This document shows, piece by piece, positions 1-11,310 of a stretch of 64,000 bases of DNA (its first letter is position 1; each line of letters begins with the position of its first letter). Both the position numbers and the translations under genes were made by a program. This stretch comes from Ophiura sarsii (taxonomy: Eukaryota; Echinodermata; Ophiuroidea; Amphilepidida; Ophiuridae). Under the pieces are notes generated by a model. The model had not been told where the DNA came from, made no database searches, and was given only the letters and a program-made list of their open reading frames with translations. The stretch is from positions 6,732,444-6,796,443 of the forward strand of contig CM069442.1 in assembly GCA_035610835.1 (NCBI GenBank). The letters are read 5' to 3'.

Positions 1-324
1 TTCATATGTTGAGAAAGTCTTACTTTATGACCTAAGAATGTCATCTACATACATTAACCATAGGACAGTGTTTTCTAACTGCTTCCAGTCAGTAGTTCAT
101 CACTCCACTCAACATGTATTGATAAATAAAGAAGCTTGTTGTTTAAACATACACAGTTTTGCATTTTATATCTGATCAGCTTGATGAACCGTATTCTAAA
201 CCTCATTTTAGATGTTCATCACTCTATAAACAGTGATGAACGTTCAATGTAATAGGTTAGTTATCTTAGCTGTTAGTGTTATGTAGAGTATACCTGTATT
301 TATTGAACAGTCTGTTTTGTTATT

Positions 325-368
325 GCCTTCAAGAAGGCCCTCAAGACATACTTGTTCCCCCTCCCTGG
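325..368 (+). pseudogene. LINE reverse-transcriptase ORF, last codons (left part of a split copy)
   Basis: The + strand reads AFKKALKTYLFPL, the usual C-terminal end of the RT polyprotein of CR1/L2-like non-LTR retrotransposons. The copy is broken at 368 by a 1.4-kb insertion and resumes at 1799. The 8 bases CTCCCTGG before the break recur at 1791-1798. It is a dead 5'-truncated fragment. Confidence 0.6.
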
Positions 369-1790
369 GGGGGGGGGGGGCAGTCAGGAATAATGTTGTA
401 ATCATCCGGGTGAACGAAAACACAGAATATGGGTGCCTTTTTTAAACAAAAACGTGGGTCTGCGTGGACCCGTGCTATGGGTATCAAAATCGCCAATTTC
501 AGAGAATAAGGGTGTCTTTTTCAACATGAATCCGCGATAAGGGTTGCTTGGGGCGATAGATAGTCATGTGCCATCAATAAGATGGTTGGCCCGTAGTGAT
601 AAATTTACAAACCAATCTAGATCATGCACTTACTATATATGTATATATATATTTTTTGTATATAAAGCGCAAATGTGAACAATAGCCCAACAGACATTAA
701 CAAGGTTTACGACTGACCAGAGTGATTAAAAATCAAACTGGTAACTCTCGAAAGAGAGCTCTGAAAGGCCAATCAATTGGTTCACTGCAACTCAGAAAAC
801 ATGCATAAAACAAGACACAGAAATGGGCAGAGGTTAAAAATGCCAATGAAAGTGACATAATAATAAGATAAAAGCCCAAACATAGAGAACAACATCAAAA
901 TATAAATTATAGAAAAATAATAATATCTGGAGGTCTGATGGGCATCAAGAGAACCTACACAACAAACTTGGGAACTAAATCTACTAGGAACTGCCTGTTG
1001 TCACCTGTTGGGGCGTGACCGTATCACCAGCCCAGCTGGCTACATGCTTTACAGGACCACCATCTCCCCAACCAAGCATTAACCTACACTAAACCATGAC
1101 CACCATGCTATAATATGTATCAGTTGGATGTTGAAAGGACTTGAATGAAGGGTGTCATGAAAGAGTGTGAAGGCTATGACAAGTTAAGAGTTTGAGAGAA
1201 GATGACCGTGCACACGGCACTTGAAAGCCTGGATTCCAGCTGCTGAAATGTTACCAACAATATCATCTGGAAGACTATTCCATAAGGGAACAGCAGTGTG
1301 AATGAAGCTTCTGTCGAAGCAGCGAGTTCTGGCTGTCGGCAGAGAAAGAGCATGGACTGGCATTGATACGCTCGAACGGGTAGCACGGTGTTGGACATAT
1401 GGTGTGGGAAGTAACCCTGCTAGATCTTGTGGGCAGTTGGTAGTATGCATCTTGTACAAGACCGTAGCCGCTGCTACCTGTCGCCTGTGAAGCAGGCTGT
1501 CAATTTTGAGCTGTGAACGAGCAGTAGCTTCATTAACTCCAATGATTCTAAGTGCCTTCTTTTGGATGTTGTCAAGCTGGCTTAGGATGGTGGTGGGTGA
1601 AGCATTCGCCCAGCTTAGTGAAGCATACTCCATAATATATATACGTTCATGTCAGTGTTAACTCTGTCTTGAGGGCCTATATGATTGTATGATTCTACGA
1701 GTTGCAATCCTTGAGTCACGTTTGTTTAAGAGTCTGTGATAAGGGTAGTTTTTGAGAGTTGATTCACACGGATGATTACAACTTTTATAC
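369..1790. mobile_element. Insertion flanked by an 8-bp direct repeat, probably a non-autonomous DNA element
   Basis: The direct repeat CTCCCTGG at 361-368 and 1791-1798 brackets this block and interrupts a LINE tail, so it looks like an insertion with an 8-bp target duplication (hAT length). Inside each end lies an imperfect inverted repeat: GTTGTAATCATCCGGGTGAA near 392 and its complement near 1763-1783. The left end starts with 12 of the 14 Gs at 367-380. No transposase is visible. The block itself contains a LINE fragment on the - strand. Family assignment rests on the duplication length and is tentative. Confidence 0.5.
1184..1633 (-). pseudogene. LINE reverse transcriptase C-terminal fragment
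   Basis: The 149-codon open frame carries the conserved tail of non-LTR retrotransposon polyproteins: LDNIQKKALRIIG near residue 21, then a RCFDRSFIHTAVPLWNSLP block near 104 and AFKCRVHGHL at the end. Only the region downstream of the RT catalytic core remains, as expected for a 5'-truncated copy. The 3' untranslated part appears to run down to about 640, where the complement of TATAAAGCGC and an AT microsatellite tail lie. The nearest families are CR1/L2-like. It has no independent function. Confidence 0.8.
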
Positions 1791-1798
1791 CTCCCTGG

Positions 1799-1900
1799 TT
1801 CCCCCTCTAATCTTCTTCCTTATATTATTATGTTACTATGTTTTTGTATATTTGTAAGCGCCTTAAGCCTCGGCCAGGGAATGGCGCATCACAAATACTT
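1799..1900 (+). pseudogene. LINE 3' end, right part of the split copy
   Basis: This continues the LINE interrupted at 368. It reads through the end of the polyprotein and into a tail with GTAAGCGCCTTAAGCC and GGCCAGGGAATGGCGC near 1855-1886, typical of 3' untranslated regions of CR1/L2-type elements in aquatic invertebrates. Confidence 0.5.
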
Positions 1901-2107
1901 CTTGTATGCATAAGTATTTGCGCCATGATTATATCCTAGAAATTTTATCTTCTATGAACAAACTATTGATTATTTTGACTAGTAACGATGTTGTTTGTGT
2001 GCATTGTATAGTTCTTCTTCATAAATTCATGTTTGTTGCATATTATGATCATTAGAAAACCCGATAAATCCAGACAAGTCAAAATCTATCTTGGAAATGT
2101 ATAGTTT

Positions 2108-2592
2108 TCTGTAGCAAACTCATCTGACGTACTGGTCAGAGACAGGTACTCCTAGTCAGGGAGGGGAGGTTTGATTCCAAGTGCTCGTAAGGGCAGTTCC
2201 CCTGTATTTCTGTAGCAAACTCATATGACGTACTGGTCAGAGAGAGGTACTCCTACAATCATAGAAAAAAGGTGTTCGAACACTGACCCTAATTGCCATG
2301 CTTGTTGGACCATAACAGGCATGCTATTTGAGTCACGTGAAAATCAAAATTTGTTTCTGGTACCCTGAAGTATCCTCTTACTCATATCCCTCCCCCTTCC
2401 CCACCAATCAATGTTGCGAGGCCCTGTGCTGATGGTGGGCAAATTGTGGGATTCAACATTGATCAGGGGGGAAGGGGGAATACTTTACATTACACCTACA
2501 AAGTGTTCGAACACTTTTGTCTAACATTGTAGTCAGGGAGGGGCAGGTTTGATTCCAAGTGCTTGTAAGGGCAGTTCCCCCTGTAATTGGTT
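2108..2592 (+). repeat. Tandem tRNA-like (SINE-like) repeat, two copies, second split by a MITE
   Basis: A unit of about 100 bp starts with TGTAGCAAACTCAT at 2112 and again at 2211. It contains GGTTTGATTCCAAGTGC, which resembles a pol III B box, and ACTGGTCAGAGA, which weakly resembles an A box. The second copy is interrupted after AGGTACTCCTA at 2255 and resumes at 2530 with GTCAGGGAGGGGCAGG. It may be a SINE head, but no full tRNA fold was established. Confidence 0.5.
2256..2529. mobile_element. TA-flanked MITE (Tc1/mariner-type), 274 bp
   Basis: The uninterrupted tandem copy at 2112-2210 shows the empty site, so the boundaries and the TA duplication (2254-2255, 2530-2531) can be read directly. 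The ends are inverted: CAATCATAGAAAAAAGGTG on the left and the complement of CAATGTTAGACAAAAGTG on the right, each followed by GTTCGAACACT. An internal inverted pair around CAATGTTG/CAACATTG gives a hairpin. There is no coding capacity. Confidence 0.8.
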
Positions 2593-2941
2593 CATTTGTT
2601 CTCTCTGATAGATCTATTACAAACATCACTCTAAGTGAGTTATGGATAACGAGTTTATTGCGGTGTCATTCCTCATTATTCCCTTGAAACAAGCTTTGTG
2701 TAGTTTTGTAATACCGTAATAGGTTTAGTGTGGTCGCATTAAACAAGTCCACAGTGGTTCCACTCCCCCGGCTTTCCCATTAAACTGGCTTAGGATGGTC
2801 TTGTGTATCCAACAGAACTTCTAAATATAAAGAACCCTGACCACACATTCCTACCCAGATAGCATCCTGGATCTAAATAATCCTTATCATAACATCACAG
2901 GTTGCGGGTCTAGAATACCATAAGGCAAAAATGAATAAATT

Positions 2942-3255
2942 GTTGTATTGCCCTCAAGTGCCAAAAATCAAAAGTCATGTCATTGGTCGATTTTCCTTAT
3001 TTTTTTCTCTTTTTTCCCCTGACAAGTATTACTGACAAACCGTGGTTCATGACAAGACAAAATTGATAAATGTCAATTTGACTATTGTTTCTAGAATGGT
3101 GATAGTTTAAAAGCAATCTATTCAAGCAAACTTATTCATTTCAAGCAGAAAATAGTAATATTTTGACAAATTTGGTAAAATTTAAACCTTCTTTTTTAAC
3201 AAATGCGACCCTGATTTTTGACATTTTAGGGTCAGTCGCTGAGGGCAACACAACA
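2942..3255. mobile_element. TIR element of the TTGCCCTC family, copy A
   Basis: The ends are inverted repeats: TTGTATTGCCCTCAAGTGCC on the left and GTCGCTGAGGGCAACACAAC on the right. Related copies lie at 44009-44286 and 56702-57322. The interior shares short blocks with them, for example a segment containing GTTCATGACAAGACAAAATTG. No ORF or clear target duplication was seen. Confidence 0.55.
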
Positions 3256-3714
3256 TTTTTTTTTTTGGCATAAGGACTGTATATAGTTGTGGTTTTCACA
3301 GCGTCAGTTCAAAATCTAGATAGGTTAATTTAATATCAGCTACCTTAATAATTTCATTTATGGCTTCTTAAGGACACAAGGTAGATTTGAATAGAGTTGC
3401 GGATTTGTTAATAACAATATATCTCAAAAAGATACTTTATAATGACACTTTTACTTTCTTGTCTACTGTTAAGGCACTTTAGGCATAGATTTAAGATATT
3501 GGTTCTGATACACAAAAGAGGTCAGTCGGTGATCACCAGTTTATAAACATAGGAAATTGACAGGTACGTTATGTCTACAAGGTGTTTGGTAGTTGACGTT
3601 TGCCCATCAAAAATGGATTGAATTTGATTGAATCAGAAATTATCAGCAACTCTGAACCAGTTCCATAATGCAAGTAAGTTTGTAGTGATACATTGTTCCT
3701 GTGTTAGAGTAGAG

Positions 3715-3835
3715 TCCACCCTACCCAAGTCCGAGTCCGAGTCTGAGTCTTTACCTCCCGAGTCCGAGACAGAGTCCTTACTGTCCATGACCGAGTTCTT
3801 GATGTCCGAGTCCCAAGTCCTTATGTATTTTTTAA
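3715..3835. repeat. GAGTCC hexamer-rich repeat
   Basis: CCGAGTC/GAGTCC hexamers recur about ten times with spacers (from AAGTCCGAGTCCGAGTCTG). The same hexamer marks two larger dispersed repeats at 6600-6850 and 44610-44900. The overlapping open frames on both strands (SESESES and DSDSDSD) are by-products of the hexamer. Confidence 0.6.
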
Positions 3836-4051
3836 AGTCCATTTCATTTCATTATATCATTTATTTTGCTCTTATATATATAGGCCAACACATTATTGAT
3901 AGCTACATAATAGCGAATTTTTAATTCGCATTCTATTCATGGACAATGTTGAGTTATGATATGATAGGCCTAAGAATATGGAATTGATTCAGAGCTTTAA
4001 AAAGTGTTCAGAAGTTCATTGTGAAATAACAAACTTAATAAGGTTTGATAT

Positions 4052-5436
4052 CAGGGGTGGAAATAAGACCCGCCCGCCCGCCCGCCCATAGCGGGTAACT
4101 TTCGTGTCGGGAGGGTGAAGATGCAAAGGTACCCGTCCGACTGGCGGGTAACATTTTTGAAGCTCAAAGTGAAACTTACTGTTACTTAAAGTAAGAGTAA
4201 GTTCAGGGTAATTTCATCATCAGATCAGATGACAATTTACTTGAAAAACTTGAGCGATCTGACTCCGATCATTCATCATGCAAGTACACTACACATAATA
4301 ATTATGATAATATTGGGAAACTCCCAGTTCCATGCAATCCATCAATTCATTCCGAACTTTCGATTAACAGAAGCGCTCAGAACATCCCATCGGGCCGAAT
4401 CGGGTCCCCATACGTCTCTCGATCCAATTATAATTTCATAACCACGATCAATGAGTAGAGCTTACACTTCGATGCATGGTACCAGCTAAAGGCAAAATTA
4501 AGCAATTGCGGTATCCCCTCCGGAAGAAGGAGTTGCCATACCCAAAAAATGTCGTACTGCGCAGCCAGCTTTGTACATTTCACTGATGACGTAATCACAT
4601 TGTATTGAAACGCAAACCGTACCGTGCAGCTATCGATAGCATCGCGATACGCCATTGGATGATAGTTTTCTGAATTATAATTGGATTGGATTTATACTAT
4701 ATAGGCTACTACAATGTGGAACTTTCTTGAGGGGGTGAAAGATCCCAGTAAATGCAAGGTGGCGGACAGTAGTGCTGGGGAGAAGAAGAAGAAGAAGAAG
4801 ATGAAGGAGTACGACGAAAAAAGGAAGATAAAGTAGAACGATAGTTGGAGGACAAGTGCAGAGACGGGGAATTTAAGGGAGTGGTTAGTTTACAACGATG
4901 ACAAGAAATACCCTGAACATAAGAAATGTTATTTCGTGGTGGTGACTTAAATTTCATCCCCAGTGAGCGGTAGAGTAGTGGCTTCATGGAGGAAATAAGG
5001 CGCGACGTCCAGGAGTACAAGGACAGATGGCAGATAAGGAGAGCAGTGATGACAAGGAGGGGTTATAAGATGGGGCTGGTCATTGTTATTGAACACGAGA
5101 TGTTTTAATAAGGGATTGGGGATTGAGCACTGAGCAGTATGAATGATGATGGTGTGTCATGATGATAGAGGGGGGAGATCAGGTTAATAGGAGATTAAAG
5201 AGAGTATTGAATTGATGAACATGATGAATACGAGGAGCTGTTACGGGCTAGCGTTACAGTGGAACAATGAAGACAAAATCATGTAATATCATCATTTAAA
5301 AGTAGTCTTGCTCTTAATTGTTTGCTGCAAAATATTATGAAAAATCTTGGGCTGGTAGAATTTTTGTCGGGCAGGTAAATTCTGTGAGTTACCTGCCCGA
5401 CTGGCTAGTTGGAAAAAATCTGAAGTTCCACCACTG
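4052..5436. mobile_element. Non-autonomous hAT-type element, 1,385 bp
   Basis: A perfect 8-bp duplication TTTGATAT (4044-4051 and 5437-5444) flanks ends reading CAGGGGTGGAA and the complement of CAGTGGTGGAA, which matches hAT transposon termini. Just inside are GC-rich GCCCGCCCG and GCCCGACTGGC blocks. The interior has a GAA microsatellite at about 4784-4804 and no recognisable transposase. The 103-codon - strand frame at 4709-5020 is serine-rich because of the microsatellite. Confidence 0.8.
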
Positions 5437-5471
5437 TTTGATATGCTGGCAGAGCAAATCTTCCGCTGTAA

Positions 5472-6370
5472 TTTATACATACATACATACATTATTGGTA
5501 TTTATATAGCGCTGCTACATCGAGATCGTAGCGCTTTATGACAAAACAAAAATAAGCATACTCAACAAAACAAAACTAATTACTGTACAAATGGGTTTTA
5601 AGAGCTTTTTTAAAAATGGCTACAGATGGAGACTCTCTGATGTGAATTGGGAGGTCATTCCAGATAGAGGGGGCAGTGTAATAAAATGTCCTACGTTCAA
5701 CAGACTGTAGGAGCTTGGTGGTTTTATGAACAGTTAGACGGGTGGTGTCTGATGCTGAACGCAAGTTAGGGCGAGCAGGGTGATAGATGGTGAGCGTTGA
5801 AGCGATGTAACTGGGTGCCATATGGTTGAGGCATTTATATACAAATAACATAATTTTAAAAACAATCCTCTTTTTAACAGGAAGCCAATGTAATGCATGT
5901 AGACATGGTGTGGCATGGTCCTGTTTACGAACTTGACATATCATCTTCGCGGCCCAATTCTGAATACGTTGCAGCCTGCTTATGTCTGTCTTGTTGGCAC
6001 CAAGAAGCAGGCCACTTCCGTAATCAATCTTGGACAAGATTAGTGCGCGGATAACAAGATGGCAAGTATCGCGATCAAGAAATCTCCTTATTCCAGAAAT
6101 ATTGCGAAGATGATATGTCAGGTTTGAGCAAAGACATTTTACATGTTTGGACATTGACATACAAGAATCGAACATTACCCCTAAATTACGGACATTATCG
6201 GTGGGGGAGATTAAAACATCTCCAACACGCAACAACACAGGGCCCATGCTACTCTGAAGGTGAGATGGAATAGCAACAAAAAACTCAGTCTTGTCGTCAT
6301 TGAGCTTCAGCATATTGCACTTCATCCATTGTTTTAGAGCATCAATGCAACATGACAGTTTCACCTATTC
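5472..6370 (-). pseudogene. L2/CR1-like LINE, 5'-truncated, RT C-terminal half plus 3' tail
   Basis: An open frame of 262 codons (5576-6364) carries the LKLNDDKTEF motif near residue 19, the FDSCMSMSKHV stretch, LILSKIDYGSGLL, LQRIQNWAAKMI and the LHWLPVKKRI block, ending in FKKALKTHLYSN. This is the RT thumb and downstream region of non-LTR retrotransposons; the catalytic YADD part is missing. The 3' untranslated region contains AAAGCGCTACGATC and AGCGCTATATAAATACC and ends in a (TATG)n tail near 5472-5490. The frame is still open, so the copy is fairly young, but it cannot be active alone. Confidence 0.85.
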
Positions 6371-6599
6371 CCTTTTCTTAAAGGTTTCATCCATAATTCT
6401 ACGCCATGGGGTAAGGGTTAATGAGAGCTCTCATGGAAATAGAGAATTGCCAATGACAATTTTGTTGTTGTTAGAAATGTCATTAATTTTGTCGAAAACA
6501 CTGACACCAAAAACACCAAAAGACCATTTACGTTGTACAAACAGCCTTAATTATTAAATAACTTGAAACGATTATTAAATCACTTTACATTATTTATAG

Positions 6600-6855
6600 G
6601 TTCCCTAAGCTTCTTGTGTTTTAATGGTTATCAACATCATAGTTTTAACTGTTCAGATGTATTTATGACATTATTCCTAAAACTATTGAAATTAGGATGA
6701 CTTTCAATAGTTTCAATAAAATTTAAATATTTAATTACTGCATACAAAATGAGCCAATATTTTCTGGACTCGGACAGGACTCAGGAATTGTGCCCATGTC
6801 CGAGTCCATCACTTCCGAGTCCAGATTCGAGTACTCCATCACTGCAGTGTACAGG
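6600..6855 (+). repeat. Dispersed repeat with a GAGTCC-rich end, copy 1
   Basis: The segment TACTGCATACAAAATGAG followed by GGACTCGGACAGGACTC and AATTGTGCCCATGTCC recurs in reverse complement at 44610-44900. This defines a dispersed family whose end is built of GGACTC/GAGTCC hexamers. It is probably a mobile element, but its ends and class were not determined. Confidence 0.55.
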
Positions 6856-6860
6856 CCTTT

Positions 6861-8100
6861 AGGTTCATGATTGGTTTCATAGGTGTACAAATACTATACC
6901 AACATATATACATAGTGCAAGGTCTACCACATTGCAATGTTTAGCCCAATTGGGTGCAAAACGGTAGTATTTCATGTATGTCTTTGTTTTATAATACTCA
7001 GATGTAACACAACAGTGTTTCATGTGTGCTAAAACCTTACGATTTCTACCCATTTGAAAATGAACAAGATATAGTCTGCAAATTGTGAAATGTTTCTTGG
7101 ACACAATTCAGCGATGTTTTCTGTCGGGCAATAATTCATTAAGTATGTTTGTGAAAGCTGTATATGCAAGTCATAGTCATGAATCCTCTATAAATATGAC
7201 ACCATAAAAATAACTTATATTATAACCAGCAGTAACTGCTCTCTCTCCTATTTCAAGTGACTATTTAAATGTTTACTTAAGAGCTGTGAATTCTGGGTTG
7301 TCTTTGACACTTTGCAACTCATACTCAAATCCAGCCAATGTCCGCTCCTCCTAATTCAATTGGCAAGCGTGCATGGCAAACATTAAGGCGAGGATTACGG
7401 CGCGATCTCTCCTTAATATCACAAACACAGCGGCGGTCTGTGCCTAACCAATTACCAGATTGAGCCGTGCTATTTTTAGGCCGGCAGGCAGCCGAAGGGC
7501 GGTCCGGGACTTCGTCCATGGCAAAGCAAGCAAGTACCTAAAAGATATATCGCAAAGATCCTGCTCGCTTCCGCCGCTGGTTAACTTAATTTTCCAGTCG
7601 GTGCAAGGCACACGCTATAGTTTGTCCGTTTTTGAATAGACAGGATTGTTAACATTGCGAACAAATAGATACTACGCAAAAGCAATTTACAGCAAGTGAA
7701 CCGGTGTGGTCAGGGGTTTAAAAGCTATGAGGGCTATTTTGAGCAAATTCTACCAAAATTAGCCCTTTTAGTACATTTTACCATAGGCCAACATTTTCTC
7801 AGGGGGCTATTTTGTGAAAACTGGGGGCTATTCAACCTTTGCCCCATGTATTTTGAGCCCTAGGTGTGGCATTTTAACGAAGTGTGTTGGTAGATTTTAT
7901 TGTAAAGATGTTACAAGGATCTATTGCTCTAATTGGGTCCAGGTTTATTGTAAAAGGAAAATTTATATATTACTTGTTGGATTTCTTTTTTCAAGAGAAA
8001 GTGGGAAGATGAAAAACAAACACCTTGCAAATTAGTGAAAATTTGACCGTCACAATCGCCATACTTATGGTAATTATAGTAATTGAGATTTCTATCTTCA
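6861..8100. other. No supported gene; includes a GC-rich patch at about 7325-7580
   Basis: Most of this stretch is AT-rich without coding structure. Between 7325 and 7580 the composition becomes GC-rich and CpG-rich. A + strand frame from the ATG at 7342 encodes 39 codons (MSAPPNSIGKRAW...) before a stop, and the - strand stays open for 64 codons. It could be a small exon, an upstream regulatory patch or an old repeat. Nothing identifies it. Confidence 0.3.
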
Positions 8101-8120
8101 GTCGCCCCATTTCCTTTTAA

Positions 8121-9214
8121 GGGCAGTGTCAACCCGGCACTTGTTTCAAAAATTGAATTTCATTTTTCTCTATTACTTTATACTTTTATAATGTATTCTA
8201 TTATTACCATAATAAGTTACTAATCGGAAGCGATTATTTCCCTTTCTTTTGGGCGATTTAAAATTGTTGTTTTGGTAAGTTTGAGCCAGGAAAAGGCGCA
8301 TGGTTATTTGGCGGGAATTTAAGCAGAGTTTCGCGCTTTTCAAATGCTGCGACAGTTGTTCGATCATTGCGTCGCGCGCTGAAACTTCCCGCGCGTAATA
8401 CTAGACGCTCCGCTTAATATCCGCGACATAGACGCGAAAAACAAAAGAGCGCAAAACAATGTCTAAAAATGTAAACAAAGGCCACTCTTACGGTCATTTA
8501 AATTTCAGTTTTCTTCCAATTTTTTCACATTGTGACAATATAAATTGAATCTGATAGTTTATTATGATTGTTCATAATAGTATACTCGCTTTTTAGGTCA
8601 CACGCCCCTGTATTCCGTGAACATTTAGCTTTAAATGGTGGGAAATGTCAATATTTTTACTAAATCGCTGTTTTCTAGAAGTTCAAATTTGAAGGAATTT
8701 TACGATTTTTTAGACAGCATAACTAAAAAGATATCAAACTATCAGGTAAGATTTTACTACCATTGTGTAGAGGACTTTCAGCGCTAGGAGGCAATTTTTT
8801 ATTTTTTTTAATATGGATTTTAAACTCGAGTTTTGCATCCAAAAAGAGCCAAAAATGTGATTTTTGAGATAAAAATCTCTTTGTTGGCACTTTTTGGTCA
8901 ATATTTTCAAAACTGAATTTTTTTAAGCAAAAAAATAAAGTGCTTCCTAGATAATTGACTTTAGATGATTTTGGTGAAATATTGAAATTTTTAATCAAAA
9001 ACTGATTTTGTTAGGTTGTCTGAAAATTTTTGGCACCAAAAAAGGGATTTTTGGGCAAAAATGTAGAAATCACTTTTTGGGGGAAATTTAATATTAAATA
9101 TAGATTCTCTGACTCATTTCATTTGAAAAATTGTATACTTTTATGTACATTACATTATTAGTTTAAAAGTTACAGTGCTTGATAAATTTCATATATTTAG
9201 GGTTGACACTTCCC
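8121..9214. mobile_element. TTAA-flanked TIR element, 1.1 kb
   Basis: TTAA at 8117-8120 and 9215-9218 flanks inverted ends GGGCAGTGTCAACC and the complement of GGGAAGTGTCAACC. The symmetry continues outward (CATTTCCTT and AGGAAATG), so the real ends may lie a few bases further out. TTAA target sites are used by piggyBac and Kolobok superfamilies. No transposase ORF is present. The left third holds a CpG-rich patch (8280-8440) with a TTTGGCGGGAA motif. Confidence 0.65.
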
Positions 9215-9748
9215 TTAAAGGAAATGTTATATCATTTTGATACCCAGAAAGAGGAATGTAGTGCTATACCCTGACAGCTGCTGACTAGATAAATCGACCA
9301 AAAACATGATTTTGACAAGAGACCTGTTACCTGTTGTGCCTCTGCTTAGTATTGTTTGTGGTAAACAAAATCCCAAACAATTCTTGCCTATTTTTAACCA
9401 AACAGACTGTAAGACTTAGGAGGCTGCCTTGTCAGGCTACTCAACGCAAATTCCCAGGGGGGTCTTTTACAAATAACTGTCTTCCTATATGGTAATTCAT
9501 AACGCGTAATTCAATTAGACATTTGTCTAATCGTCTGAGTACAAACTGGTGTTTTGTTGTTGCTGGTGTTGAAACGCTTGAGAGAGACGCAATTATCGTG
9601 TATTATACATAGAGGTGATGCGTGTCGGCTAATTTTTCCTCCTGTAGTTTATTACAAATTGCCGGCGAATGGAAAGTCAATTTTAGGGTGTTAAATTATG
9701 GCTCATATCCGACCTCAACAAGCTCAATTAGATTTGGATTCAGGTTGT

Positions 9749-10020
9749 ACCCATAATGCTCTGCTGTAGATTTTTTTAGAAGGTGATGTTTTAGGTTTGT
9801 AACAGTTCAAGAATAGGGACAAGGCCTTCTGACCTAGATTTATATGTGGCTTATAGCAAACGAAACTCAGTGTCACATCAAGTTTTGGACCCATAATGCT
9901 CTGCTGTAGATTTTTAGAAAGTGATGTTTTAGTATTGTAATAGTTCAATAATAGGGACAAGGCCTTCTGACCTAGATTTACATGTGACTTATTGCGAGCG
10001 AAACTTGGTGTCACCTCAAG
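9749..10020 (+). repeat. Two tandem copies of a 150-bp unit
   Basis: The unit beginning ACCCATAATGCTCTGCTGTA starts at 9749 and again at 9899. Both copies share GGGACAAGGCCTTCTGACC and a segment ending in GTGTCACxTCAAGTTTT. The 96-codon - strand frame over them repeats the same peptide twice and is not supported as a gene. Confidence 0.75.
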
Positions 10021-10069
10021 TTTTTGGTGATGTCATCAGCTCGTATTCTATAGTTTGATATTGCCGAGC

Positions 10070-11310
10070 CCCTTACAGCACTGAATTATTACCGAACGCA
10101 ACAAGCGCACTGTGAATCAGCTGTGTAACGCGTGTGTTTGGCCAAAAATCATGTGCGTTCGTTTGGATTGCTTTTGCGCGCGAAGATATAATAACCGCAT
10201 ATTTCTCGCCAATTTGGAACTGCTTTAAAGTGTAGCGACATAATCGTATCTCTAATGTGATGTTGGTATCCCCCGCACAGTCAAAAAGAAAGATGGCATC
10301 GGTGCAGAAAATGCTGGCCTATGACATGAATGCACAATGACATCACCGGACCCAATATGAGGTGACATAGAGTAAGACTATTTGTTCCCCAATGCTGTCA
10401 CAATGAAGTACACCCGCGATATCACAATGTCTTCACTAGAATACGCGCTTATGTCACCTCCCAACTTTAAGTGACACAATGGATAATGCTGCGATTAGTC
10501 TTTGATCGCACCAATAAACTACAATGCGCCCAATAATGACCTATGCCCTCTAGAATATGCCAAGATTCTGTCTTTGATCGCATAAGAATGTACAGCAACT
10601 AACTACAATGCGCCCAATAATTATCTCTACCTTTTAGAATATGCTGAGATTTCGTCTTTGATCGCAGGAGAACATACAGCAGGTTATTACAATAATGCGC
10701 CTAGAGTGTGATCAGATCCAAATTGGTGAAGCCTCCTTACAGCAGCAATTGAATACAGAAGGGCATTACAACAACGCGCCTAGAGTGCGATCAGCTCCAA
10801 ATTGGTGAAGCCTCCTTACAGCAGCGATTGAATACAGAAGGACGTACCCCGCATTAAGGCAACAAGCACACTGTGCATCATATGTGTATCGTGTGTGCGC
10901 AAAAATGTGTGCATGTAGCCAAAATCACGCACAAACGCTTATATTACTTTAGCGCGCGGAGAGATAAAAATCGAAATATATCTCGCCAATTTGGAACTGA
11001 TTAAACTATAGTAATAATCTGTCTTCTCAGTTATGCTCTGATATCACGTTCATACTTCAGATTGGGTGAGCAGCAATTGAATACAGAAGAATGTGGGGTG
11101 TGCATAAAGGCAACAAGCGCACTGTGCATCATGTGCAAAAACTGTGTGCGTGTGGCCAAAATCACACACATACGCTTAGATTACTTTCGAGAGCTGAGAG
11201 ATAAAAAAGAATATTTCTCGCCAATTTTGAACTAATGAAACTATAGTAATAATCTGTCTTCTCAGTTATGCTCTGATATCACATTCATACTTCAGATTGG
11301 ATGAGTTATA
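10070..11310 (+). repeat. Composite tandem repeat region
   Basis: Three copies of a roughly 200-bp unit lie at about 10090-10240, 10850-11090 and 11100-11310. Each has CAACAAGCxCACTGTG, CA-rich GTGTGCG stretches and TCTCGCCAATTTGGAACTG. Between the first two are two shorter tandem sets: one around CTACAATGCGCCCAATAAT (10510-10700) and one around GGTGAAGCCTCCTTACAGCA (10720-10845). A diverged inverted relative lies at 50468-50835. Confidence 0.7.

Noticed and set aside
4709..5020. 103-codon serine-rich - strand frame
   Set aside because: Explained by the GAA microsatellite inside a non-autonomous hAT element.
9724..10014. 96-codon - strand frame with an internally repeated peptide
   Set aside because: The peptide repeat simply reflects the 150-bp tandem DNA repeat.
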